Below the pieces are notes generated by a model. It searched no databases. It was not told where the DNA came from and was given only the letters and a program-made list of their open reading frames with translations. A DNA stretch of 44,542 nucleotides from a virus, in IMG/VR virus record IMGVR_UViG_3300042866_000192, positions 1-44,542 of that record. The stretch is one strand, 5' to 3'. Below are positions 1 to 8,412 of the stretch, piece after piece (positions within the stretch are counted from its first letter, which is position 1; each line of letters begins with the position of its first letter). The position numbers and the translations under genes are program-made.

Positions 1-872
1 GAAACACCGGCTCCAATTCCGCTGTCAACGCAGACACCTTGGACAGCAACGGCATCACCTACTACACGGCTGGTGTCCCGAACTTCACTGGCAACGCCAC
101 CGACGGTGCTCTGTACTCTCAGGCGTATAGCTCTTCTTGGCAGCATCAGATTGCCGCTGACTACAGGTCCGGCCAGATTGCTCTTCGTGGCAAGAACAAC
201 GGGACTTGGCAGTCTTGGCGTACCGTTCTGGACAGCGGCAACTACGGCTCCTATGCCCTCCCCCTGACTGGCGGCACAGTGAATGGTCAGTCGTACTTCA
301 CCTCGAGTCAAGACACCGGGGCGTCGGTAGGCAACGCATCTCTACAAGCCTACTCCACTGGCGGCAATGGTGCTGTCATGTCGTTCCATCGCGGCGGGTC
401 CTACGCCGTCAACATGGGCCTAGACAGCGACAACGTGTTCCGCATTGGGGGGTGGTCGGCTCCAGCAAACCGCCTCCAGATGGACATGTCGGGCAACCTG
501 ACTATGGCTGGTTCAGTAACCGCCACGGCTTTTGCTGGCAGCGGTGCCAGCCTAACGAGCCTTCCCGCTCCGACATCCGCACAGGTTGGTTCGGCCACGG
601 CTGACTTGGCCGCTGGTGCGGTTGGCAGCTACGCGTTCCTTGTTTTAGCCCTGGACACAGACACTGACTATGCCGCTGGAAACACTTTTGCAGGGTCAAA
701 CCTTCGTTATGCTGGTGCCAGCGCAACTACCTCGGGCTCATCCCCGGTTGTACCTTCAAGTGGAACCCCGTCCGGGACGTGGAGAAACATGGGTTACTTG
801 CAAAACATCTCCAGTGGCGGAGGCGCAGGTTCGCAAAGACAAGGTTCTACCGTCTTCTTGAGGATTTCCTAA
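1..872 (+). CDS. Tail fibre protein, C-terminal part (5' end cut by window edge)
   Basis: The reading frame is open to the left edge, with residues NTGSNSAVNADTLDSNG encoded before the first in-window start-like codon (TTG at 39), so this is a 3' fragment. The motif NADTLDSNG and the stretch WQSWRTVLDSGNY are typical of phage tail fibres with knob-like repeats. The last ~90 residues are rich in Gly, Ser and Thr and end in VFLRIS, as in many fibre tips. The protein likely belongs to a receptor-binding fibre on the virion. It is followed after one base by a chaperone-like gene. Receptor specificity cannot be read from the sequence. Confidence 0.85.
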   Translation, partial: NTGSNSAVNADTLDSNGITYYTAGVPNFTGNATDGALYSQAYSSSWQHQIAADYRSGQIALRGKNNGTWQSWRTVLDSGNYGSYALPLTGGTVNGQSYFTSSQDTGASVGNASLQAYSTGGNGAVMSFHRGGSYAVNMGLDSDNVFRIGGWSAPANRLQMDMSGNLTMAGSVTATAFAGSGASLTSLPAPTSAQVGSATADLAAGAVGSYAFLVLALDTDTDYAAGNTFAGSNLRYAGASATTSGSSPVVPSSGTPSGTWRNMGYLQNISSGGGAGSQRQGSTVFLRIS

Positions 873-873
873 C

Positions 874-1275
874 GTGAACTACCGCAACGCAAAGCGCCTC
901 GCAAACGGCTGGATCGACTGCGAAATCGAGCATGAAATCTTTGGCTGGATACCCTTCACCTGTAACCCAAACGACACCGGGGCGCAGATCGACGTAGTTA
1001 CGCTTCACGCTCAAATGGACGCAGACCCTGAGACCGCAGCCTACGTTCCTCCGACGCAGGCAGAGCTTGACGCCGCAGCCGCAGAAGCTGTCCGCGCAGA
1101 ACGTGATTACAAGCTGGCATATGAGGTTGACCCCGTTGTCAGCAACCCGCTCCGCTGGGCCGATCTAACTGCCGAAAAGCAGGCCGAGTGGGCAGCCTAC
1201 CGCCGCGCACTTCTCGACATCACGGCGCAGTCCGGCTTCCCGCACAGCGTGGTCTGGCCAACAAAGCCGGAGTGA
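874..1275 (+). CDS. Phage tail assembly chaperone-like protein
   Basis: The 133-residue protein starts at a GTG one base after the fibre stop. Its C-terminal half has the pattern NPLRWADLTAEKQAEWAAYR, then ALLDIT, GFP and WPTKP. That pattern (aromatic-LT, AAYRxALLDIT, WPxKPE) is characteristic of the phage tail assembly chaperone family found next to tail fibres (Phage_tail_APC type). The N-terminal ~60 residues look like a small domain that contacts the fibre. Its position directly behind a fibre gene fits a role in fibre folding or attachment. The family call rests on recognised motifs only. Confidence 0.7.
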   Translation: MNYRNAKRLANGWIDCEIEHEIFGWIPFTCNPNDTGAQIDVVTLHAQMDADPETAAYVPPTQAELDAAAAEAVRAERDYKLAYEVDPVVSNPLRWADLTAEKQAEWAAYRRALLDITAQSGFPHSVVWPTKPE

Positions 1276-1300
1276 CCATGACCACACCCCGTGGTATAGT
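1272..1300 (+). promoter_or_regulatory. Possible sigma70-type promoter
   Basis: GTGACC at 1272-1277 and TATAGT at 1295-1300 are separated by 17 bases in the short gap between the chaperone-like gene and the 22-residue-repeat gene. The -10 matches the consensus at five of six positions and the -35 at four of six. It sits ahead of a strong ribosome binding site (GAGAGAGGAGGG). This could be a chance match. Confidence 0.3.
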
Positions 1301-1328
1301 GCCGTAAGCCCGAGAGAGGAGGGACATC

Positions 1329-2351
1329 ATGTTTGGCTTTAGTCCCTTCTCCGCGGCCCCGTTCTCGGACCTCGGCGAAGCTGCTGATGTCATTGTAAGT
1401 GTCCTCGGTGTCTCCGCGGGCACCGCTGTTGGGGGCGTCAGTGCTCCTGCCGCGGCCATCCTCACGGGCGTCTCCGCCTCCGCTGACCTTGGCTCCGTCG
1501 TCGTTACAGGCACCGCTCTCGTTTTCGTCTCTGGGGTCTCCGCATCCGCAGGTGTTGGCTCCGTCACGGTCCAAGCCAATGCCGATGTGGATGTCTCTGG
1601 CGTCGAGGCCGCAGTCTTTGTCGGTGATGTCGTGGTCACGGGCGGCGCTACGATCCTCCCTGATGGCGTCTCCGCAACTGCGTCCTTGGGAACCGTTGCT
1701 GTGTCCGCCGCGGCCAACGTCTTCCCTGACGGTGTTTCGGCAACCAATCAGGTTGGCACGGCTACTGCTACTGGCACTGCTCTCGTGCTGCCTACGGGCG
1801 TGGAAGGCTCTGGGCAGGTCGGCACACTCACCGCTACGGGTACTGCCCTCGTGCTCCCGACTGATGTTTCGGCGTCCGGGCAGGTTGGCAGCGTAGCTAT
1901 CGCCGCGGGCGCGGACGTGCAGGTCACAGGGGTTTCCGCCACCGCGCAGCTCGGGACCGCTGTTGCTACGGGCTCTGCCCTAGTCCTTCCAACGGGCGTA
2001 TCTGCTTCTGCTGCTGTCGGCAACGTCACCATTGAGGCTGGCGCTGATGTCCCGGTTGTTGGTGTCTCTGCTTCTGGCGCTGTCGGCTCCGTCACTGTCA
2101 CTGGCTCCGCAGTCGTCATTCCGCTTGGCGTCAGCGCCACAGGGCGCGTCGGTCAGGTCATTGTCTGGGGACAGATCGTTCCAAACCCGGGCACGTCTTG
2201 GGACCCACTCAATCCGGTACCGCCCACATCTTGGGCGGCGATATCTCCATCCCCCGGTTCGGCGTGGACGGAGGTCGATCCAGATGCTATAAATCCATGG
2301 ACAGAGGTGGAGCCTGTACCGGCGACCATCTGGACAACCATCGCGGCGTGA
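1329..2351 (+). CDS. Virion-associated repeat protein with 22-residue repeats
   Basis: The 340-residue protein starts at ATG behind a strong Shine-Dalgarno (GAGAGAGGAGGGACATC). From residue 47 it contains ten consecutive 22-residue repeats, each opening with GVSA- or a variant and carrying a VG-[ST]-V core followed by small and beta-branched residues. The alternating pattern suggests a beta-solenoid or other stacked beta structure. The last ~60 residues differ: they carry four aromatic-Pro motifs (TSW, SAW, NPW, TIW) with similar spacing. It lies between two tail fibre regions, so a fibre, shaft or adhesin role is likely. No enzymatic motif is visible. Confidence 0.7.
   Translation: MFGFSPFSAAPFSDLGEAADVIVSVLGVSAGTAVGGVSAPAAAILTGVSASADLGSVVVTGTALVFVSGVSASAGVGSVTVQANADVDVSGVEAAVFVGDVVVTGGATILPDGVSATASLGTVAVSAAANVFPDGVSATNQVGTATATGTALVLPTGVEGSGQVGTLTATGTALVLPTDVSASGQVGSVAIAAGADVQVTGVSATAQLGTAVATGSALVLPTGVSASAAVGNVTIEAGADVPVVGVSASGAVGSVTVTGSAVVIPLGVSATGRVGQVIVWGQIVPNPGTSWDPLNPVPPTSWAAISPSPGSAWTEVDPDAINPWTEVEPVPATIWTTIAA
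1467..2126 (+). repeat. Ten in-frame 66-bp coding repeats
   Basis: Ten direct repeats of exactly 66 bases encode 22-residue units beginning GVSA, GVEA, GVEG or DVSA. The period has no indels across the array, while the DNA has diverged between copies, so structural selection on the protein is likely. A further partial unit begins at 2127. Confidence 0.8.
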
Positions 2352-2360
2352 GGATGACCT

Positions 2361-5114
2361 ATGCCTAGTACATATACTAATAACCTTGGGGTCGAACTCC
2401 CGGCGGATGGTGAGCAGGACGGCATCTGGGGTGATGTTGTCAACGACAACATGAACATCCTTGACCGCGCCATTAACGGCTCTCTCAGTCTACCCCTGAG
2501 CGGCACGACATCAACGCTGACCACCTCTGACGGCACCTTGTCCGACGGGCAATACAAGGCCCTAATCCTCGGCGGTACCCCGAGTGGTACGCACACGATC
2601 ACCATAGCGCCCAATGACGCCCAGAAGATTTATTTTGTCTACAACCTGTCCGGTCAGTCGGTGGTGTTCACCCAAGGATCGGGCACAAGCGTCACTATCG
2701 CAAATGGCGACACTGCGATTATTTACTCTGACGGTGGCGGCGGCGCTGCCGGGGTCGTCAACCTGACCGACAACTTTGCCATGAACTCGGTGAAGATCAC
2801 GGGCGGTACGATCACAGGGATCACAGACCTCGCCCTCGCTGACGGGGGCACCGGGGCTTCTACGGCAGCTGACGCACGTACCAACCTCGGCCTCGGGACC
2901 ATGGCCACTCAGGCTGCGTCCTCTGTTTCTATAACTGGCGGGTCTATCACAGGCGTCACTGACATCGCTATCGCAGACGGCGGCACGGGGGCCTCAAACG
3001 CGGCTACGGCTAGGACCAACCTTGGGCTGGCAATCGGCACCGACGTGCAGGCTTACGACGCTGAGCTCACCGCCATAGCCTCCCTTGCCGTGACCGACAG
3101 CAACTTCATTGTTGGAAACGGAACGACTTGGGTCGCAGAGAGCGGCGCGACGGCCCGCACGTCGCTTGGCCTCGGCACGATGGCAACCCAGAACGCCTCC
3201 GCGGTAGCAATCACTGGAGGATCGGTTACTGGAATCACTGACATCGCTGTTGCCGATGGCGGGACGGGTGCGTCTGACGCTTCTGGGGCCAGAACAAATC
3301 TCGGTCTCGGCACTATGGCAACACAAGCGGCGAGTGGGGTGTCCATCACTGGCGGCTCGATCACTGGCATCACTGATCTTGCTGTGGCTGACGGGGGCAC
3401 TGGTGCCTCGACGGCATCTGATGCTCGCACGAACCTTGGCCTCGGGACCATGGCCACGCAGAACTCCTCAGCAGTTGCGATTACTGGTGGGTCCGTTTCC
3501 GGCATCACTGATCTGGCTATTGCCGACGGCGGCACAGGGTCTTCGACGGCAGACGGTGCTCTGGTTAATCTCGGTCTCACGGTCAACCTCAAGAACTTTG
3601 CAGCCGCGTTCAACCTGCCAGTCACAGACGGTACCAACGGTCAGTATATGACCACCAACGGTGCCGGTGCCCTTACGTTTACCACCGCGAGCTCAACGAC
3701 CGCGCAGGCTGACACCGTAAAGGTCACGACCTCGTCCGCGGCGAGCGCCTTCAAGGTTCCGTTTGGCGACACCACGGCCTCAACGACCGGGTATTACGGG
3801 CTGCTGCAGGACTCCACTGGCACGTTCACCTACAACCCGTCTACGAACACCCTTACCGTGGGGACCGTCGTTGCGGACCTGACTGGCACCGCGACCAATG
3901 CAACCCTCGCCGCCACTGCCTCTACCGCGACCACGCTGACGGGACTGACATCCACTGTGGCGGAGCTCAACTACACGGATGGCGTGACGTCGGCTATCCA
4001 GACGCAGCTGAATGGCAAGCAGCCGCTTGATGCAGACCTCACCGCAATTGCGGCCCTCACGCCCACGGGCGGTGCCTTTATCGTGGGCAATGGATCGACG
4101 TGGGTGGGTCAGACAGACTCCACGGCCCGGTCTTCGTTGGGTCTCGGCACCATTGCCACCCAGAACTCCGCTTCGGTTTCTATTACCGGAGGCTCTATCT
4201 CCGGCATCACGGACTTGGCGGTGGCTGATGGAGGCACTGGCGCTTCTGATGCTGCAGGGGCCAGAACTAATCTGGGGGCGCAGGCCGCTATCACTGGCGC
4301 AGCCTCCACAATCACGAGCTCCGACCTCACTGCGTCCAGAGCCCTTGCCTCGGATGGCTCCGGCAAGGTTGCTGCAAGCTCCGTTACCTCCACTGAGCTA
4401 GGGTATGTCTCAGGCGTCACTTCTGCCATCCAGACGCAGCTAAGCGCCAGATACACGAGCGCAAATCTATCATCTCAGGCTCAGGCTGAGGCTGGAACCG
4501 ATAACACGACCCTGATGACTCCGCTGCGAACCTTCGAAGCTATCAAAGCTTTGACTGTAGACGTTCAGGAGTTTACGACTGCTGGCGGCCCATTTACATG
4601 GAACAAGCCCACGGATGCGATCTATTCGGAGATCACGGTCGTCGGCGGCGGTCAGGGAGGACGGCCCGGAACACCATTCGTAATGTGCGGCACCCCTAGA
4701 GCATCTGGCAGCGGTGGAAGTGCCGGTGGCGCTGCTATTCTTTCAAAGATTGCGTCTGCCCTCGGGGCTACCGAGACCGTCACTATTGGGGCGGCGGGCG
4801 CAGCAAACGGAGGTTCTGGTGGAACCTCGTCCTTTGGCGCTCACGCATCTGCTACTGGTGGCGGCGCAACAGGTGGCACTGGGTCTGGCACTGGCGCTCA
4901 AGTAATTACTGGAAGCTTGGGAGGAGGCGGCAACGGAGCAGCAAACGCTGCTTACAACATCGCAGAAACCCTTGGTGGATCATCAATAGCGGGACCGGGC
5001 GGGATTGCCTCAACCAATGGAACCCGTGGCGGGGGCGGTGGCGGTGGAGATGGCTTGGCAACCTCCGGCACTGGTGGCGCTGGTTACGTCCGCATCGTGA
5101 CCTATTGTGCGTAA
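2361..5114 (+). CDS. Large tail fibre protein with glycine-rich tip
   Basis: The 917-residue protein starts MPSTYTNNLGVELPADGEQ, a common N-terminus of phage fibres. The middle has about six ~45-residue repeats marked by ITGGSITGITD and ADGGTGAS followed by ARTNLGLG, a well-known fibre shaft repeat. Two segments, ELNYTDGVTSAIQTQL and ELGYVSGVTSAIQTQL, are a second repeat type. The C-terminal ~180 residues begin FTTAGGPFTWNKP and are very glycine-rich (GGGQGG, GGSGGTSS, GGGGGGGD), like the tip domain of fibres that bind cell-surface receptors. Repeats and the Gly-rich tip suggest a trimeric receptor-binding fibre that could vary by recombination. Confidence 0.9.
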   Translation: MPSTYTNNLGVELPADGEQDGIWGDVVNDNMNILDRAINGSLSLPLSGTTSTLTTSDGTLSDGQYKALILGGTPSGTHTITIAPNDAQKIYFVYNLSGQSVVFTQGSGTSVTIANGDTAIIYSDGGGGAAGVVNLTDNFAMNSVKITGGTITGITDLALADGGTGASTAADARTNLGLGTMATQAASSVSITGGSITGVTDIAIADGGTGASNAATARTNLGLAIGTDVQAYDAELTAIASLAVTDSNFIVGNGTTWVAESGATARTSLGLGTMATQNASAVAITGGSVTGITDIAVADGGTGASDASGARTNLGLGTMATQAASGVSITGGSITGITDLAVADGGTGASTASDARTNLGLGTMATQNSSAVAITGGSVSGITDLAIADGGTGSSTADGALVNLGLTVNLKNFAAAFNLPVTDGTNGQYMTTNGAGALTFTTASSTTAQADTVKVTTSSAASAFKVPFGDTTASTTGYYGLLQDSTGTFTYNPSTNTLTVGTVVADLTGTATNATLAATASTATTLTGLTSTVAELNYTDGVTSAIQTQLNGKQPLDADLTAIAALTPTGGAFIVGNGSTWVGQTDSTARSSLGLGTIATQNSASVSITGGSISGITDLAVADGGTGASDAAGARTNLGAQAAITGAASTITSSDLTASRALASDGSGKVAASSVTSTELGYVSGVTSAIQTQLSARYTSANLSSQAQAEAGTDNTTLMTPLRTFEAIKALTVDVQEFTTAGGPFTWNKPTDAIYSEITVVGGGQGGRPGTPFVMCGTPRASGSGGSAGGAAILSKIASALGATETVTIGAAGAANGGSGGTSSFGAHASATGGGATGGTGSGTGAQVITGSLGGGGNGAANAAYNIAETLGGSSIAGPGGIASTNGTRGGGGGGGDGLATSGTGGAGYVRIVTYCA

Positions 5115-5126
5115 GGGAGACAACCA

Positions 5127-5342
5127 ATGATCGCACTTATTGACCCTCGCTTTGACCGCGTTTGCGAAGTCGCGCAGGCAGAGTTCCCTGTGGCGGAGCC
5201 GTTGTTCTGGACGCCGTGCCAAGACGACTGCATCCCCGATTTCGACTACTGGAACCCGGAGACGCAGAGCATCGTTTACCCGCCGCGACCTGAGCCAGAG
5301 CCCGCGGTAGACCTCATCGGGACGACTGTGGAGGAGTTCTGA
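5127..5342 (+). CDS. Small hypothetical phage protein
   Basis: This 71-residue protein is acidic and proline-rich at its end (YPPRPEPEPAVD) and has Trp, Cys and Asp residues in a central WTPCQDDCIPDFDYW segment. It has a clear Shine-Dalgarno (AAGGGAGA) and its stop overlaps the next start as TGATG. I do not recognise a function. Its place right behind a fibre gene fits a small fibre-associated or tail protein, but that is inference. Confidence 0.6.
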   Translation: MIALIDPRFDRVCEVAQAEFPVAEPLFWTPCQDDCIPDFDYWNPETQSIVYPPRPEPEPAVDLIGTTVEEF

Positions 5343-5635
5343 TGCAGATCATGAGCCTCAAGCTCCCCGGCCCCTACGCCACATTCTACACCTCAGACCA
5401 TGCTGCGGACGAGGTAAAAGAACACACGCACGAATACGCCCACTCCTGCACAGTTGTGCGGGGGTCTGTGCTTGCGATCTGCGAGGGCAAGGAAAAGACG
5501 CTAGCTGTCGGGCAGTCTGTAATCTTCCCCAAGGGAAAGGCGCACTCCATCCGCCCGCTCTCGGTAGATACGATCTTCGTCAACGCTTGCGCGGAAGTCT
5601 TGCCGAGCGAAGAGCCTATGTTCAGGGCGCTCTAA
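5342..5635 (+). CDS. Cupin-fold protein
   Basis: The 97-residue sequence fits a single-domain cupin. Candidate metal ligands are H28, H30 and H34 in EHTHEYAH, and H68 in GKAHSI. The first cupin motif is followed by VVRGSVLAICEG and the second is VGQSVIFPKGKAHSI. Cupins bind metals and may be enzymes or small-molecule sensors; the substrate here is unknown. It is translationally coupled to the gene before it (TGATG) and followed after two bases by a methyltransferase, so the two may act together, perhaps on a metabolite or virion component. The fold call is fairly sure, the role open. Confidence 0.7.
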   Translation: MQIMSLKLPGPYATFYTSDHAADEVKEHTHEYAHSCTVVRGSVLAICEGKEKTLAVGQSVIFPKGKAHSIRPLSVDTIFVNACAEVLPSEEPMFRAL

Positions 5636-5637
5636 CC

Positions 5638-6228
5638 GTGGACTACACCGCCCTCACAGAAGCGTACTTCCCGCTCAGGAGCCTCAAGCTGTCCCCTGAG
5701 ATCAAGGTCATGTCGCTTGTGAAGTCGGTTGACTACCCGGTCCAAATCACCAACGACAACGCACCATACGCCTTGCCGTACTGGCACTCTCAGGCGCTGG
5801 CACGGTTCATCTTGGACAACTCCGCGCTGTTCTCCGGGCGCACTGCGCTTGACATCGGATGTGGCTGCGGCGCTGCCGCCATTGCCGCCGCGATGGTGGG
5901 GGCAAAGGCCATCGCTCTGGACCCTGACCTGCGGTGCCTCGACTTCACGGAGCGCAATGCAAGGGCGAACGGCGTTGAGGTCAAGCTAGTGTGGGGGACC
6001 CACAAGTCAGCGCCAGATGCTGATGTAATTCTGGCCGGAGGCGTGTTCCATGAGGTACATGGGATTCAGATCGCTATGATGGCGAAGGCCAAGCCGAGCC
6101 TGATCGCCCTGACGCACCATAATCTGTGGAGCATGGACGGATTTACAGAGGTGGCGGTGCACGATACGCCCCCGACATCCATCCATGTTTTCAAGTCAGA
6201 CCTTCTTATGACTGGAGTTTCCCGATGA
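5638..6228 (+). CDS. SAM-dependent methyltransferase
   Basis: The GTG two bases after the cupin stop gives a 196-residue protein. A TTG 51 bases upstream is possible but would lie inside the cupin gene. Residues 70-79 (ALDIGCGCGA) are the glycine-rich SAM-binding motif I, followed by an acidic residue at the end of strand 2 (ALDPD). N40-D-N-A-P-Y and the overall layout resemble small protein or metabolite methyltransferases of the PrmA/ETFB-lysine type. The substrate cannot be told. A DNA methyltransferase is unlikely because no typical DPPY-like motif is clear. It overlaps the next gene by ATGA. Confidence 0.75.
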   Translation: MDYTALTEAYFPLRSLKLSPEIKVMSLVKSVDYPVQITNDNAPYALPYWHSQALARFILDNSALFSGRTALDIGCGCGAAAIAAAMVGAKAIALDPDLRCLDFTERNARANGVEVKLVWGTHKSAPDADVILAGGVFHEVHGIQIAMMAKAKPSLIALTHHNLWSMDGFTEVAVHDTPPTSIHVFKSDLLMTGVSR

Positions 6229-6467
6229 CCCCTGAAATGCTCTGGAACTTCGTCCTTAGCGGCGCACTCGGTCTCATCGGCTGGGTGCTGAAAAATCACG
6301 TCGAGGAAGTGAAGCGGCTGCAAATCCTGCTGAACCGCACCCGCGAGGAAGTAGCTCGTGACTACGTTACGCGGGCCGACATGCACACCGACATGAACCG
6401 GGTCATCTCTCGGCTGGACAACCTCGACAAGAAGATCGACGAACTGATGCGGAGCCTTAGCAGATGA
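6225..6467 (+). CDS. Small membrane-anchored coiled-coil protein
   Basis: The ATG overlapping the methyltransferase stop gives 80 residues; a longer frame exists upstream but runs back through the methyltransferase gene. Residues ~5-22 (MLWNFVLSGALGLIGWVL) form one membrane helix, followed by a charged helical tail with heptad-like spacing (HTDMNRVISRLDNLDKKIDEL). The layout resembles small phage lysis-region membrane proteins with a cytoplasmic or periplasmic coiled coil. It opens the lysis/envelope block. A holin accessory or spanin-like role is possible but unproven. Confidence 0.65.
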   Translation: MTPEMLWNFVLSGALGLIGWVLKNHVEEVKRLQILLNRTREEVARDYVTRADMHTDMNRVISRLDNLDKKIDELMRSLSR

Positions 6468-6679
6468 GACTGATCCTTGTCCTCTTGGTCGCCGGATGCG
6501 GCCCTGTTACTGTATCGTCCGTGGCCTACACGACGGCCTGCCCGAAAGGTGACCGCCAGTGCGAAATCCGCCAGAACGCAGAGACTCTGTACTACATGGC
6601 GCACGGAGACGCGGCCAACGAGCTGCTATGCTCTGGCGATACTCGGGACGTTATGGGTGCGCTCTGCTCTGTCTACTGA
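6464..6679 (+). CDS. Small putative lipoprotein
   Basis: The 71-residue protein begins MRLILVLLVAGC: a very short signal peptide with a VAGC lipobox at residues 9-12, so C12 is the likely lipidated residue. Four more cysteines (in TACPKGDRQC, LLCSG and ALCSVY) could form disulfides in the periplasm. It overlaps the gene before it by ATGA. The next gene starts inside it in another frame. In a lysis cassette a small lipoprotein could be an outer-membrane spanin subunit, but this one lacks an obvious spanin pattern. Function unknown. Confidence 0.6.
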   Translation: MRLILVLLVAGCGPVTVSSVAYTTACPKGDRQCEIRQNAETLYYMAHGDAANELLCSGDTRDVMGALCSVY

Positions 6680-7341
6680 CGACAGTAGCCACCGCCCAAG
6701 TCACGGGCGACCTAAACACGAACTCCGGCAATACCAACTCCACCATTGACAGCAACAACGTTTCCACCAGCGAGACGCGGAATTACAATGGTGCTGGCTC
6801 GTCTCCGTTCTCAACGCCCGTGCCGACAGCGGCAGCGCCGACAGTCATGGGCGGCGGTGGCAACGATAGCTGCCTCATCCCCAAGCAACAGGCGTTTCAG
6901 GTCAGCATCTTTGGCCGTGCCGAAGGCAGCATGGAGCAAGATGAGGAATGCAACCGCCGCAAGGACGCCCGCCTGCTCGGTACACCGCAGGAGGCCGGAG
7001 GTCTTGGCCTGCAGGTCAGTGGTATCTCGGTCATGTGCGACAACGCAAACGTCTATAAAGCCATGGCCCTAGCCTCGACGCCATGCCCGATCTACAGCAT
7101 CGAAACGGGCAAGCTGCTGGTGGGCCGCGAGGGCTATCTGGCTATGCGTGACAACCCGCATACCTATGTGGTAGGATACGCCCAAGATCGGTCCTTCTGG
7201 GACACCTTCCTTCGCATTGGAGAGGAACTGCCCGATGTCCTACCTGAAACAAGCAGCGGCCCTACTCTGTCTGAGCGCTTCCGCCGCTCACGCCGATCCG
7301 ACGATGACGGACCTACAGGGGTCAGCCCAGACAATCCTTAA
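6628..7341 (+). CDS. Exported protein of unknown function
   Basis: I chose the ATG at 6628 because it creates a good signal peptide (MLWRYSGRYGCALLCLLTT then VATAQ, cleavage after ATA); the frame is open further upstream but in a charged, unlikely sequence. The mature part starts with an Asn/Ser/Thr-rich stretch, then a domain with paired cysteines (DSCLIP, DEECNRR, VMCDN, TPCPIY). The last ~40 residues are rich in Arg, Asp and Ser. It starts 52 bases before the lipoprotein stop and ends 107 bases after the next start, an unusually deep overlap. I recognise no family. Confidence 0.65.
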   Translation: MLWRYSGRYGCALLCLLTTVATAQVTGDLNTNSGNTNSTIDSNNVSTSETRNYNGAGSSPFSTPVPTAAAPTVMGGGGNDSCLIPKQQAFQVSIFGRAEGSMEQDEECNRRKDARLLGTPQEAGGLGLQVSGISVMCDNANVYKAMALASTPCPIYSIETGKLLVGREGYLAMRDNPHTYVVGYAQDRSFWDTFLRIGEELPDVLPETSSGPTLSERFRRSRRSDDDGPTGVSPDNP

Positions 7342-7984
7342 CCAACTGTCAGCGGCCCAGAGCCTGACGGCTGGTGCCACCTACAGCGCCAGCAACGGCG
7401 ACATCCTTGAACCCGGCATCATGCAGGACGCCACCGTCACCGAGCAGATGCGGCTCGACTACAACTCTGACATTCAGGGGGTGATCGACGCGACGTACTA
7501 CAACGCCGAGCTCCTGTTTCAGGATCAACACACCGCAGCGATGGCAAATCTCGATACGGCTGTCGATCAGCTCGTTGCCGCAACTGCGGTTTTGATGGAG
7601 GTACAGGCGGTTGCGAACATGGCTGCCAACGCCGACACGGTTCAGGAGCAGATGGTCTTCCAGACGATCTTGACCAACAACGACATGACCATCAGCGCCG
7701 CTGACGTGAGCAACTACAACAACGCTCTCGGTGCGGTGCAGACCTACGCCCGCGATGCTGGTGCCTTCTTGGCGGCCTCGCGCAATGCCACCATGACGGG
7801 CTCGGTTGACAACTACGCGGCCAACACCGGGGCCAGCCTGTATGGCGCGACTGTGGCCTACAGCGCCACGGCTGACATCATCAACGTGAGCATGGGTCAA
7901 GTCTACAGCATCGGCCTGCAAGGGCTGCTTGGTGCTGACACTGTGACGCTGGCTGATGTGTATGCGGCGGGCTACGGCTCGTGA
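7235..7984 (+). CDS. Exported helical protein of unknown function
   Basis: The ATG at 7235 gives a clean signal peptide (MSYLKQAAALLCLSASAAHA, cleavage before DPTM); a TTG 18 bases upstream would only add charged residues. The mature protein (~229 residues) is Ala-, Gln- and Asn-rich, mostly helical and lacks cysteine. Its start lies inside the previous gene, so the signal peptide is encoded in an overlapping frame. It ends in a GTGA overlap with the next gene. I see no catalytic motif. A periplasmic or virion-associated role is possible. Confidence 0.65.
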   Translation: MSYLKQAAALLCLSASAAHADPTMTDLQGSAQTILNQLSAAQSLTAGATYSASNGDILEPGIMQDATVTEQMRLDYNSDIQGVIDATYYNAELLFQDQHTAAMANLDTAVDQLVAATAVLMEVQAVANMAANADTVQEQMVFQTILTNNDMTISAADVSNYNNALGAVQTYARDAGAFLAASRNATMTGSVDNYAANTGASLYGATVAYSATADIINVSMGQVYSIGLQGLLGADTVTLADVYAAGYGS

Positions 7985-8412
7985 GTGAGGAAGCTGAAAC
8001 CAACGGCCTGAGAATCGCAGGCTTCGACATCAAGGGCTGGTGGCTTGCCGCCGCGCTCCCTGTCTTGTCAGGCTTGAGCGGAACGATCTACGTGGGCTAC
8101 GATACCGTCAACCGTTTCTGGGCTGTTGAGGAGAGCGTGGATGGCGTCTTGGGCGTTGAGAGCCGGGTGCAAACTCTGGAACAAGCCATACAGGACAACG
8201 ACGTCCGGGGCCTTGCACCGAAGCTGTCGGCAATCTCGACCCAGATGGGGACGATCCTTGAGCAGCAGAAAGAGCTGATGGCCCTGCGGTCGATGGTCGA
8301 GAAGTCGGACAGCGTGACTAGCGGCATCGACGGCAAGCTGCAAAAGTACGACGCCGAGATCGAAGACCTCTGGAAGGCCATGGACGACCTCATAAGGAAC
8401 CCGATGCAATGA
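7981..8412 (+). CDS. Membrane-anchored coiled-coil protein
   Basis: The 143-residue protein starts at a GTG overlapping the previous stop. One hydrophobic segment lies at residues ~20-38 (WWLAAALPVLSGLSGTIYV). After it comes a long helical region with coiled-coil character (ESRVQTLEQAIQDND, EQQKELMALRSMVEK, IDGKLQKYDAEIEDL). The single helix plus long coiled coil resembles phage lysis accessory or inner-membrane spanin-like proteins. The order, between exported proteins and a small membrane protein, fits the lysis cassette. No specific family is recognised. Confidence 0.6.
   Translation: MSEEAETNGLRIAGFDIKGWWLAAALPVLSGLSGTIYVGYDTVNRFWAVEESVDGVLGVESRVQTLEQAIQDNDVRGLAPKLSAISTQMGTILEQQKELMALRSMVEKSDSVTSGIDGKLQKYDAEIEDLWKAMDDLIRNPMQ

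Noticed and set aside
6126-6224. Upstream extension of the small membrane protein gene
   Set aside because: The extension runs inside the methyltransferase gene and encodes a charged sequence ahead of the membrane helix; the ATGA start at 6225 is better.
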